Part shown: one piece after another, positions 57,081-64,000 of the stretch | Numbering within the stretch: the stretch's first letter is position 1 | Layout: each line of letters opens with the position of its first letter | Source: Thioploca ingrica | GTDB lineage: Bacteria; Pseudomonadota; Gammaproteobacteria; Beggiatoales; Beggiatoaceae | Length of the DNA: 64,000 bases | Direction of reading: 5' to 3' | Assembly: GCA_000828835.1 (NCBI GenBank) | Contig: AP014633.1 | Span: 124,001-188,000 of the forward strand | Program-made: the position numbers and the translations under genes | Notes under the pieces: model-generated | What the model saw: the letters and a program-made list of their open reading frames with translations, nothing else | What the model was told of the DNA's origin: nothing | The model's database searches: none

Positions 57081-57680
57081 CTAGCTTGAGTTTTTAATCA
57101 TATAATTGAGTATTCCAATAATTTTTTTAGGATTTTTAATATAATAATCTTCAATATCGATGTACGCTTTATCCGCTTCTAATTTTAAAAACTTCCAAGC
57201 GTGACCGGTCGTCACGGCACCATATAAACAAGAAATCTCTTTACCGTCTTGCTGATTGTAAATTTGAGCCGCTATCATTTCGGCGAGACATTGTCCTAAA
57301 CCACTGACAATTCTTTCATTTTTGGCTTCTACCAACGCAACAACCGGGGTATCTAAAAATAACTGTTCTGGTGAGCGACTAATAATAAAATCACAAAATC
57401 CATTTAACCCTTTGTCCCAATCAACGTTAAAATCGATACCCGAAAAAAAACTAATTTGAAGTTGTTGTTTTAGCTCGAGAAGAATATTAATAATGATTAG
57501 CTCCGAACTGGCTTTCTCAGTACCCATTGCTAAAGCCAAAGGCACATTTTGTTTCAAGATATCCGCTAAAAATTGACTGATTGCCACTTCTTCAACCGAA
57601 GAGAATAAGTCTGCTGTTTCCACTATTTCTAAATTAAATTTAACGGTTACTTTCTTTAAGTCAAAGTCACTGTATGACAT
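57081..57680 (-). CDS. PD-(D/E)XK-like nuclease-fold protein
   Basis: 199 residues. The middle segment NGFCDFIISRSPEQ and VVALVEAKNERIVSGLGQC has the D...ExK arrangement of the restriction-endonuclease-like fold, and a following helix AEMIAAQIYNQQDG is typical of small proteins of this type in cyanobacteria and Beggiatoa. C-terminal strands GAVTTGHAWKFLKLE complete the fold. A nuclease activity is likely by motif, but target and partner are unknown. It lies between the PIN gene and the second tnpB. Confidence 0.68.
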   Translation of the reverse strand: MSYSDFDLKKVTVKFNLEIVETADLFSSVEEVAISQFLADILKQNVPLALAMGTEKASSELIIINILLELKQQLQISFFSGIDFNVDWDKGLNGFCDFIISRSPEQLFLDTPVVALVEAKNERIVSGLGQCLAEMIAAQIYNQQDGKEISCLYGAVTTGHAWKFLKLEADKAYIDIEDYYIKNPKKIIGILNYMIKNSS

Positions 57681-57750
57681 AGATAGTTACGAATTCCATA
57701 TAAAAATCTATATGGTCATCTAAACGCTTCAACGCAACTAGCTGAAAAGT

Positions 57751-58884
57751 CTAAGCTATTTCAGTTTGACCTTCGCTCGGCGTTCGTATAGCACTGCTAA
57801 CTCTCAGTGCTTCCCTTAAAATATTTTTGCTGGCATTTAAATCACGGCCTAATTCCAGACCGCACGACTTACATTTAAATGTTCTATCCGACAAAGTTAA
57901 GTTTTCATTCTTCCAACCACAACCCGAACAGGTTTTAGAACTGGCAAACCATCTATCCACTTTGACGACTTCTTTACCGTACCACGCGGCTTTATAACTC
58001 AACGTGGCGTAAAATTTTGAAAAAGCAGCGTCACTAATAGATTTTGCCAATTTATGATTTTTAACCATACCGGTAACGTTTAAGTCTTCAATCGCAATAA
58101 AATCGTACTCATTAACCAATTTTGTAGTGGTTCGCTGAATAAAATCTTGGCGCTTGTTCGCAATATCGTTGTGGATTCTGGCCACTTTTAACTTGGCCTT
58201 GTTGTAACGCAACGAGCCTTTCTTTTTGCGGGAAAGATGCTGTTGTGCTGATTTCAATTTCGTTTGGTTCTCACGAAAGTATTTTGGATTTTCAACGGTA
58301 AAACCATCATTTCCCGTCAAAAATGTTTTAATGCCGATGTCTAAGCCGATACTTTTACCGGTTTTGGGTTTCGGGATAATTCCTATTTCAACCAGTACCG
58401 ACGCAAAGAATTGACCGCAGTTATTTTTAGAAATTGTCACCGACCTAAATTGACAACCCGTAGGCACGGCGCGATCTAGCACCAGTTTTACTTTACCTAT
58501 TTTCTCAAGTCGGATTGAATTATTATTGAGCGTGAATTTCTGATTAGGCAAGCGATAACTTTGAGTTGAATCACGTTTTTTAAACGAGGGTCTGCCTAAT
58601 TTTTTCTTCCGCGTGGTTGAAAAGTAATTTCTCTTAAATGCCTTGAAATCCATTTCTTTTTGTTGCAACGCTGCCGCGCTGACTTCGCCCATCCATTCAA
58701 ATTTTTTCTTGAGTTGCGTAGTGGTTAGTGCTTGTTCCGGTTCAGTTTTATTTTTATCAAATTGATTAAATACTTCAACCTGATAATTCCAAACCACGCG
58801 CACACAACCAAACGTCTTATTCAGTAAGATTTCTTGTGGCTTGTTCGGATAAATCCGATACTTAAACGCTTTGAATGTCATCAT
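57751..58884 (-). CDS. tnpB: TnpB RNA-guided nuclease, second element
   Basis: About 377 residues from the ATG at 58884. ATG 58881 is equally possible. The N-terminus FKAFKYRIYPNKPQEILL is classic. RuvC Asp in SIGLDIGIKTFL, Glu in DFIAIEDLNVTGMV, third Asp in LELGRDLNASKNIL. The zinc finger is complete (CSGCGWKNEN...CKSCG), unlike the first TnpB. All parts of a functional TnpB are present. It overlaps the C-terminal debris of its recombinase gene. The two TnpBs are only distantly similar, so they belong to separate insertions. Confidence 0.88.
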   Translation of the reverse strand: MMTFKAFKYRIYPNKPQEILLNKTFGCVRVVWNYQVEVFNQFDKNKTEPEQALTTTQLKKKFEWMGEVSAAALQQKEMDFKAFKRNYFSTTRKKKLGRPSFKKRDSTQSYRLPNQKFTLNNNSIRLEKIGKVKLVLDRAVPTGCQFRSVTISKNNCGQFFASVLVEIGIIPKPKTGKSIGLDIGIKTFLTGNDGFTVENPKYFRENQTKLKSAQQHLSRKKKGSLRYNKAKLKVARIHNDIANKRQDFIQRTTTKLVNEYDFIAIEDLNVTGMVKNHKLAKSISDAAFSKFYATLSYKAAWYGKEVVKVDRWFASSKTCSGCGWKNENLTLSDRTFKCKSCGLELGRDLNASKNILREALRVSSAIRTPSEGQTEIA

Positions 58885-59384
58885 GTTGTAATTGAGCAAT
58901 CCGTTTTTCAGTTTGGCGTTTGCTTCTACGTCGCCCGTACAATCTAGCTGTGAATGAAGTGACTAGCGACACAAAATCTTGCATCAACTCGTTTTCATCT
59001 TCAACCACTTCATTAGCGGGTTAAGCGGTCTTTATGCTCAACCACGATGCGGGTTACAGACTTATCTAGCAATAATTTTTGTAATTTTTTGCGGTCATCG
59101 TTTAAACCACTTCCGCATTCTTCAACGACTACCGAAACAATCCAGCCTTTAGCGGTGCAGAAATCTTGTACTCGTTTCGATGGTGAAATTAAGTTAGTTT
59201 TATTTTCTGATGACGAAACGCGTGTGTAAACAGCCGTGCGCTCCGGCGTACCACTCACCTCGTCATCAACAATAATGATTCCCGAAGGGATTTTTTTCGC
59301 GTTCGGAATAAGTCCCGCTTGGTAATGATTCCAAACCGTCTGATAACTCAACCCTAATTTTTTCGCCTACGCCGATAATTTCAT
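58862..59384 (-). pseudogene. IS607-type serine recombinase TnpA, broken
   Basis: Starting at ATG 59384 the frame reads MKLSA, then a TAG stop, then AKKLGLSYQTVWNHYQAG (MerR-like head). A resolvase domain with the catalytic Ser in YTRVSSSENK and EHKDRLTR follows, then a stop at about 59013. In another frame the C-terminus resumes as EVVEDENELMQDFVSL, ending GRRRSKRQTEKRIAQL. About 25 codons between the two parts are deleted. So one nonsense change and one deletion with frame change inactivate the gene. Confidence 0.82.
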
Positions 59385-59447
59385 GCGCTTATATTAACCT
59401 TCTTTGATATAGTTTTATATATTTTTTATAAAAGAAAGTCATATCAG

Positions 59448-59563
59448 TAAGACTTACGCAGTTCAACTAGATAATTTAATTATTGAAATAAGTTAATATG
59501 TTGCAATGCAAAATAAGCATTGAATAAAATCAATTAGTTATGAATTCAACTGCGTAAATCTTA
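59448..59563. mobile_element. 116-bp MITE-like element
   Basis: TAAGACTTACGCAGTTCAA at the left and the inverted TTCAACTGCGTAAATCTTA at the right agree at 17 of 19 positions. The element is flanked by ATCAG on both sides (59443-59447 and 59564-59568), a probable 5-bp target duplication. No coding frame inside. It lies in the gene-free stretch 59385-60019. Confidence 0.7.
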
Positions 59564-59757
59564 ATCAGTGAGTTACAGAGAATGAGGTTTAATTGATCTC
59601 GGCATTAGCTTGGTAGAGTATGCACCACACCCCCTTCATGGTCATCATTAATCTCCATCACCGTTGGCAATGCCCATTTTACCTTGATATTGATATATTA
59701 TTTTTATAGATAAATAAAAACATTTCATAAAGATTTATTCCCACATAAAAACTGGTG

Positions 59758-59775
59758 TTTGACACCTGTGTCAAA
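59758..59775. promoter_or_regulatory. Palindromic operator-like site 1
   Basis: TTTGACACCTGTGTCAAA, a perfect 18-bp palindrome, first of three identical copies in front of the secreted-protein genes. Start-to-start distance to the next is 44 bases. Confidence 0.7.
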
Positions 59776-59801
59776 TTCCGCACCGCAACAATTTTCTCCA
59801 A

Positions 59802-59819
59802 TTTGACACCTGTGTCAAA
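59802..59819. promoter_or_regulatory. Palindromic operator-like site 2
   Basis: Second identical copy of the 18-bp palindrome, 44 bases after the first. Confidence 0.7.
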
Positions 59820-59845
59820 TTCGTTCGCGTTAATTTCCGTGCCAC

Positions 59846-59863
59846 TTTGACACCTGTGTCAAA
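59846..59863. promoter_or_regulatory. Palindromic operator-like site 3
   Basis: Third identical copy, again 44 bases on and 157 bases before the gene at 60020. TTTGACG directly after it repeats half of the site. Confidence 0.7.
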
Positions 59864-60019
59864 TTTGACGTCAAAATCGATTAACCAACTATTTTATTAT
59901 TTAAGTTCAATTTGTTACTAAAAAGTATTTTTCTCTTATAGAATTTGGTTGTCTTTTCTTTTAAGGGAAGATTTGAAATCTTTAATTGTTCTAGTTACCA
60001 AACAGGAGAATTAATAACT

Positions 60020-60478
60020 ATGTTAAGTCAACGTACATACAGTGCTTTTAAGCAGATGATGACCGTTTTTGTTACGGTCTTGCTGGTTAGTTTAGTGGGA
60101 GGAGTACAAGCAGCAAGCAAAGGCAGCCCGATTCCACCTCCACCCCCCGGGACTATTAACAAACCGGCACCCCCAGCCGGAGTTCAATCGGCTATTAAAG
60201 ATAAACTGGCTGAAATTAAGTCAGCTGTTGGACAAAACAACACCAAAGCTGCTCAAGCATCTCTTAAAGACGTGATGGCGAGTGGGTGGATTGATTACAT
60301 CTATGTCGATTTTTATATTGATCCCTATAATTCTTACTCCGATGGATGTCAAAATATCTACATTTATTCATATTGGGGTTATGGCGGTGTTTACTTGCCA
60401 TGTATGTTCTTAGCTCCAATGCTTTCTATGGCTCAGGCAGATGGTACTTATGTTTATTTTAGTTATTATGGGTATTAA
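60020..60478 (+). CDS. Small secreted Tyr-rich protein, paralogue 1
   Basis: 152 residues from the ATG at 60020, with AGGAG upstream. A longer frame to 59945 only adds residues before the signal peptide (MMTVFVTVLLVSLVGGVQAA). A Pro-rich stretch (SPIPPPPPGTINKPAPPAG) follows, then an amphipathic helix (DKLAEIKSAVGQNNTKAAQA). A Tyr-rich domain comes last (DYIYVDFYIDPYNSYSDGCQ, LPCMFLAPMLSMA) with two Cys that probably form a disulfide. No family is recognised. A paralogue lies 135 bases downstream and a hairpin terminator follows, so each gene may form its own transcript. Confidence 0.75.
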   Translation: MLSQRTYSAFKQMMTVFVTVLLVSLVGGVQAASKGSPIPPPPPGTINKPAPPAGVQSAIKDKLAEIKSAVGQNNTKAAQASLKDVMASGWIDYIYVDFYIDPYNSYSDGCQNIYIYSYWGYGGVYLPCMFLAPMLSMAQADGTYVYFSYYGY

Positions 60479-60537
60479 TTAGTATAGATAGATGGTAATT
60501 TCTACCTAGTTTAGTTAAATAATAACTAAGCTATAAT

Positions 60538-60568
60538 AAGGTCGGCAAAAAATAATGCCGACCTTTCA
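60538..60568 (+). terminator. Hairpin terminator after paralogue 1
   Basis: AAGGTCGGC and GCCGACCTT form a perfect 9-bp stem around AAAAAATAAT, ending in CTTTC. It sits between the two paralogous genes. Confidence 0.7.
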
Positions 60569-60612
60569 GTTGGGTTGTTCTAATTACTAAACCGAAGGGA
60601 GAATTAAAATAT

Positions 60613-61077
60613 ATGCCAAATCAAAGTGCCTATAGGCAGATGATGATCGTTTTTGTTACAGTCTTGCTGGTCAGTTTAGTGGGAGGAGTGCAAGCAGAGG
60701 TAGGGAAACCAATTGTATCATCACCACCTCCATCAATAGCAGGGAGCATACCTGCTAACGTACCCTCACCTGAAATTCAAACATTTGTTGCAAATAAATT
60801 AGCTGAAATCAAGTCAGCTATTGAACAAGGTGACATAAACACCGCTCAAGCTGCTCTTCAAGACGCGATGGATGGTGGGAGTTGGTGGACAGATTGGATC
60901 TCTATCTATTTTTATATAGATTGGTACAATCAAAATAGTTCTGGATGTCAATATATATTTCTCCATTACTCCAATTCTCCTCCGAATATCGGTATTAACT
61001 TGCCATGTATGTTTTTAGCTCCAGTAGTTTCTTGGGCTCGAGTAAATGGCATTCATATCTATTTCTATATTTTTTAA
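60613..61077 (+). CDS. Small secreted aromatic-rich protein, paralogue 2
   Basis: 154 residues. The signal peptide MMIVFVTVLLVSLVGGVQAE is nearly identical to that of paralogue 1. A Pro/Ser linker, a helix NKLAEIKSAIEQGDINTAQA and a domain with ISIYFYIDWYNQNSSGCQ and INLPCMFLAPVVSWA follow. The signal peptide, helix and Cys positions are conserved while the Tyr-rich part diverges. This suggests an old tandem duplication with selection on secretion and the disulfide. Good ribosome site (GAAGGGAG) upstream. Function unknown. Confidence 0.75.
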   Translation: MPNQSAYRQMMIVFVTVLLVSLVGGVQAEVGKPIVSSPPPSIAGSIPANVPSPEIQTFVANKLAEIKSAIEQGDINTAQAALQDAMDGGSWWTDWISIYFYIDWYNQNSSGCQYIFLHYSNSPPNIGINLPCMFLAPVVSWARVNGIHIYFYIF

Positions 61078-61160
61078 TAAATAATATCGCATGGCAGGAA
61101 AGGATTCCCGTCCTACGGAATAGATGGATTTTTTTTGGACACAATTTAAGCATAAGCTCT

Positions 61161-61191
61161 AAGGTCGGTATTATTTTTTGCCGACCTTTTT
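61161..61191 (+). terminator. Hairpin terminator after paralogue 2
   Basis: AAGGTCGG and CCGACCTT form a stem followed by TTTT. The whole 28-base hairpin is the reverse complement of the one at 60538-60565 with a single change, so the two form an inverted pair around paralogue 2. Confidence 0.75.
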
Positions 61192-61318
61192 AGGATTCCT
61201 AAAGTTAAATGTCTCGCTTTCAAAATATTACTTTTTTGTCATAATCACCTATTCAGCTTATACTTCTTACCACCAATAAATTCAAACACCAAAAGAACTT
61301 GGAAGGTATCTTTCAATT

Positions 61319-63274
61319 ATGAATTCTATTAAACAACATTGTTTTATCTGGTATAGAAAAATAAGATTATCTACAGTAGTTACTCTAAGTATATTACTGC
61401 CAATGCAAAACAGCTACGCTGTACCAGCAAGTCCTACCATTCATACTCTAACTCAATCCAATGGTTTGACATTTAAGGCTCAACAATGGGGGGACGAATG
61501 GTCGAATGGCTGGGAAACTACTACCGGATACACCGTTCTCTTAGATAAAAGTAATGGAGTTTGGAAATATGCGACTTCTCAACCAGATGGTCGTCTTGCA
61601 GCGTCTAAATTTAGGGTTGAGATAGATACTTTGCCAGAAAATTTTCCCCAAAAACTGAGACCAAAAAAACCAACCACTCTGCAGAAAAATATACAATCAG
61701 CCACCGTGCTTGCTATTGAAGCAGTGGTGCCTCCTCTGGGAACAGCGAATGTACCGGTCATTCTCATTAATTTTAATGATAAGACAACTACCTATACACC
61801 TTCAAATTTTGAAAATCTCCTGTTTGGAGTGGGTAATAAAAGTATGAAGGATTATTACAAAGAAGTCTCTTATGGACAATTTAGTGTCTCTTCTGGACCA
61901 GCGGGTGTAGTTGGTTGGTACTCAGCACCGCATGAACATAATTATTATGGCTATAACCAAGGGTTTGATCGTGCAAGAGAGTTAGTAGAAGAAGCAGTGG
62001 CAGCGGCGGATACCACCGTTAATTTCGCAAATTATGACAGTGATGGAGATTGTTACGTTGATACAGTTATGATTATTCACCAGGGTACGGGAACCGAAGC
62101 GAGTGGTGATAACACCGATATTTGGTCACATACCTGGAATATTTCTGATTATACTACTAATGATAGTGCCAGTTGTGGTGCTATTAAAATAAGTAACTAT
62201 ACGATGGAACCGGAGATACTTCAAGGTAATATACACACTGTTGGCGTATTTGCGCATGAGTATGGTCACGCTCTGGGACTGCCGGATCTTTACGATACGG
62301 ATGATTCTTCAGAAGGAATAGGCAATTGGGATTTGATGGCCGGTGGTGCGTGGAATAAAGTGACTAAACTAGGCGATACACCAGCACATCTGTCCGCGTG
62401 GAGTAAATATGCGCTGGGCTGGGTAGTTCCTCATATGGTTACGTCAGAATTATCGAATGAAACCATTGAGCAAGTAGCAACTCAAGCGGATGTTTATCAA
62501 TTTCTTACGGGAAGTCCACTCACCGGAGGTGAATATTTCCTAGTTGAAAATAGAAATCGAACTGGTTTTGACGCTGGATTACCAACCAGTGGTTTAGCCA
62601 TATGGCATATCGATGAGAGTAAAGCTTCTCTTGATAATACCGACAATGCGAATGAATGCGTCTCACCTGATAATCCGGCTGGTAATTGTGTGGCTAAGCA
62701 TTATCGTGTTGCTTTGATACAAGCTGACAATCGTTGGGATCTTGAAAAAGGTAACAACCGGGGAGATAGTGGCGATTTATACTCTGGTTCAACCGGTCAT
62801 ACTACTTTTAATGATAGCAGTTCACCGAGTAGTAAGCTGTACAGTGGTTCTAGTAGTAAAGTTTGTGTAACCGGTATTAGTAATTCAGGGTCTGCCATGA
62901 CAGCTACTTTGAATAATAATTGTTCTTCTTCTCCTCCTCCTACTACTGATTCTTCATGTATGGGCTTACAATGTACCCTCGTTGGAACTGCAAATAATGA
63001 TGTTATTTACGGAACGACTGGTCAAGATATTATTTGTGGTGGAGGTGGCAATGATAGAATTTATGGTAATAAAGGCAATGACACCATTTGCGGAGGAGAT
63101 GGCAATGACATTATTTATGGAGGGGATGGTAATGATATTATTTATGGGGGAAATGGCAACGATATTATTTATGGCGAGGCTGGTGATGATACTCTCTCTG
63201 GTGAAGGAGGCTCTGACCGGTGCGTAGGTGGTCTTGGTACTGATCAAATCGACTGTGAGACAGTATCACCATAG
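61319..63274 (+). CDS. Secreted M6-family metalloprotease with RTX repeats
   Basis: 651 residues. A hydrophobic N-terminus (VVTLSILLPMQNSYAVPA) suggests Sec export. Residues about 150-420 form an M6 (immune-inhibitor-A-like) peptidase domain. FAHEYGHALGLPDLYD holds the HExxH zinc site and NWDLMAGGAWN the Met-turn. PVILINFNDKTTTY marks the domain start. The last 100 residues are RTX calcium repeats (GGDGNDIIYGGDGNDIIYGG), about nine nonapeptides. RTX is typical of type I secretion, while the signal peptide points to Sec, so the export route is mixed or uncertain. Likely extracellular. Confidence 0.9.
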   Translation: MNSIKQHCFIWYRKIRLSTVVTLSILLPMQNSYAVPASPTIHTLTQSNGLTFKAQQWGDEWSNGWETTTGYTVLLDKSNGVWKYATSQPDGRLAASKFRVEIDTLPENFPQKLRPKKPTTLQKNIQSATVLAIEAVVPPLGTANVPVILINFNDKTTTYTPSNFENLLFGVGNKSMKDYYKEVSYGQFSVSSGPAGVVGWYSAPHEHNYYGYNQGFDRARELVEEAVAAADTTVNFANYDSDGDCYVDTVMIIHQGTGTEASGDNTDIWSHTWNISDYTTNDSASCGAIKISNYTMEPEILQGNIHTVGVFAHEYGHALGLPDLYDTDDSSEGIGNWDLMAGGAWNKVTKLGDTPAHLSAWSKYALGWVVPHMVTSELSNETIEQVATQADVYQFLTGSPLTGGEYFLVENRNRTGFDAGLPTSGLAIWHIDESKASLDNTDNANECVSPDNPAGNCVAKHYRVALIQADNRWDLEKGNNRGDSGDLYSGSTGHTTFNDSSSPSSKLYSGSSSKVCVTGISNSGSAMTATLNNNCSSSPPPTTDSSCMGLQCTLVGTANNDVIYGTTGQDIICGGGGNDRIYGNKGNDTICGGDGNDIIYGGDGNDIIYGGNGNDIIYGEAGDDTLSGEGGSDRCVGGLGTDQIDCETVSP

Positions 63275-63282
63275 TCAGGTAG

Positions 63283-63360
63283 GGTGTGCACCGCACACCC
63301 CTCATTTATGGTTATCATTTCTCATGGTAGGCATTGCCCACCCTACTTGGCTACCTAGCT
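63283..63360. repeat. REP-like palindromes at the vapC break
   Basis: AGGGTGTGCACCGCACACCC at 63281-63300 and GGTAGGCATTGCCCACCCTAC at 63326-63346 are members of the repeat families seen elsewhere. The first is also found at the outer end of the TauE/SafE inverted repeat. Confidence 0.55.
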
Positions 63361-63472
63361 GAAATAAAAATCTAAGTGCCGTTAAAGTAGCCAGTGTAGG
63401 ATGACGTATTGGTTGTTTTTTCGCAATGTAAATACAGATGTTAGTGTCTAATAAATAACGAGTGATATTCAT
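63302..63472 (-). pseudogene. VapC toxin, truncated after about 20 residues
   Basis: From the ATG at 63472 the frame reads MNITRYLLDTNICIYIAKKQP, of which the first part is the exact N-terminal strand of VapC PIN toxins with the first catalytic Asp (LLDTNICIY). After that the sequence is unrelated (RHPTLATLTALRF) and runs into a REP-like repeat, ending at 63302. The ATG overlaps the stop of the antitoxin gene (ATGA), so it is the natural second gene of a vapBC operon, cut by repeat insertion or deletion. Confidence 0.75.
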
Positions 63473-63708
63473 AACGACTCACGTTCTTCTGGCAACAAGT
63501 CTATGCGTTGTTCATCAAAACCGTCAGCCGGTAACTGAGCAAGCCGGTGGAATGCTTGCGCTAAGTTAGCGTATTTGGGTGGTGTATCTTCCGCAACCAA
63601 GCGTATTTGTAGAAATTCCGCAAAATGCAATAGTTCTACTTGCTGAGAGATAGGCAGGGTTTGAGCAATAAGATAAATTTGAATACTCGTATCCATAAAA
63701 ACCTTCAT
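63469..63708 (-). CDS. VapB/DUF2281-like antitoxin
   Basis: 79 residues from ATG 63708. Met5 is an alternative start. The segment LPISQQVELLHFAEFLQIR is the DUF2281 signature of antitoxins paired with VapC. A linker and an acidic C-terminal tail (PADGFDEQRIDLLPEERESL) fit the toxin-binding end. Its toxin gene is now only a fragment, so the antitoxin is an orphan that could act against other VapC proteins. Confidence 0.7.
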   Translation of the reverse strand: MKVFMDTSIQIYLIAQTLPISQQVELLHFAEFLQIRLVAEDTPPKYANLAQAFHRLAQLPADGFDEQRIDLLPEERESL

Positions 63709-63741
63709 AATCGGTGAATTGTAAATTCTTTAGCCATTAAC

Positions 63742-64000
63742 TTAAAACATTAATGACCTCACCTCAACTTCCGTTAAATTCGTTGCCTTGGCTACTGCTT
63801 GTATATCAAAACCAGCTTGCACTAAACGTTTAGCGATTTCCTGCGTTGCTTCCTGTTTTCCATCTTGTAATCCCTGTTGTAATCCTTGTTTTAACGCTTT
63901 AGCTAAGGCGCCACGCTGCAGACGAATAAAATCATAACGTTTTTCCTGTAAGTCGAGTTCCTCTTCACTCAAACTCGCCGTATTGGCAATCTCAAAAGCT
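63742..64000 (-). CDS. Rpn-family nuclease/transposase-like protein, C-terminal part
   Basis: The frame is open to the window edge, so the gene begins outside. The visible 85 residues are AFEIANTASLSEEELDLQEK, then a helical stretch with KALKQGLQQGLQDGKQEATQ, and end LVQAGFDIQAVAKATNLTEV. This repetitive tail (GxxxGxxxG with Gln) and the final SIxxIAxxTxLxxxEI-like helix are characteristic of the Rpn/PDDEXK_2 proteins common in cyanobacteria and Beggiatoa. The nuclease domain itself is not visible here. Confidence 0.8.
   Translation of the reverse strand, partial: AFEIANTASLSEEELDLQEKRYDFIRLQRGALAKALKQGLQQGLQDGKQEATQEIAKRLVQAGFDIQAVAKATNLTEVEVRSLMF

Overview
The window looks like a piece of a chromosome from a low-GC gammaproteobacterium. 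The best guess is a large sulfur bacterium of the Beggiatoa/Thioploca type (Thiotrichales). The housekeeping order tig-clpP-clpX-lon-hupB-ppiD with tRNA genes, and pheT-ihfA-merR, is gammaproteobacterial. TauE/SafE transporters, CHAT and RTX proteins, IS607/TnpB elements and many short palindromes fit that group. The genus is inferred from gene content only.

Layout. 1-1760: end of ilvE, a small zinc-finger gene and waaF. 1780-8230: palindrome-rich spacers around small genes, a copper/cytochrome-oxidase assembly group (TauE-like, SCO, PCu(A)C), a secreted PPC-domain protein, and an SPFH plus NAD-kinase-like pair. 8540-13480: a vWA protein, a decayed island (REP-associated transposase remnants, a YefM/YoeB-type pair, a GC-rich gltB fragment), an ArsM-like methyltransferase and a glutaminyl cyclase. 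13730-18010: a DUF418 membrane protein, a PilJ-domain protein, purD and a DUF167 gene. 18080-26350: an IS4-like remnant cutting a leucine-rich-repeat gene, then an operon (exported TPR-CHAT protein, DUF4350 protein, MoxR ATPase) enclosed by a 1.1-1.2 kb inverted repeat that carries a TauE/SafE gene on each arm. 26390-35140: a peptidoglycan-binding protein, a DinB-like protein, secreted proteins and a four-gene ABC/LolA-like/outer-membrane operon. 35300-49310: conserved minus-strand core (metG, ppiD, tRNAs, hupB, lon, clpXP, tig, ferredoxin, coaD, hemB). 49460-57680: a TIR-coiled-coil protein, pheT without pheS, ihfA, merR, erpA, and a probable toxin-antitoxin pair split by an IS607 remnant. 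57750-64000: a second IS607 remnant, two small secreted paralogues behind three evenly spaced palindromes, an M6-RTX protease, a VapB with a truncated VapC, and the end of an Rpn-family gene.

Mobile DNA is the main theme. A family of exactly 71-bp palindromic elements with 18-bp terminal repeats and 11-bp target duplications appears three times, and its terminal sequence also ends the IS4-like remnant, so the remnant probably belongs to the family that moved them. Both IS607-type elements have a broken serine recombinase but an open TnpB. The least explained candidates for new biology are the exported CHAT operon inside an invertible repeat, the 44-bp-spaced palindromes with the paralogous secreted proteins, and the TIR protein with three ungapped 53-residue coiled-coil repeats.
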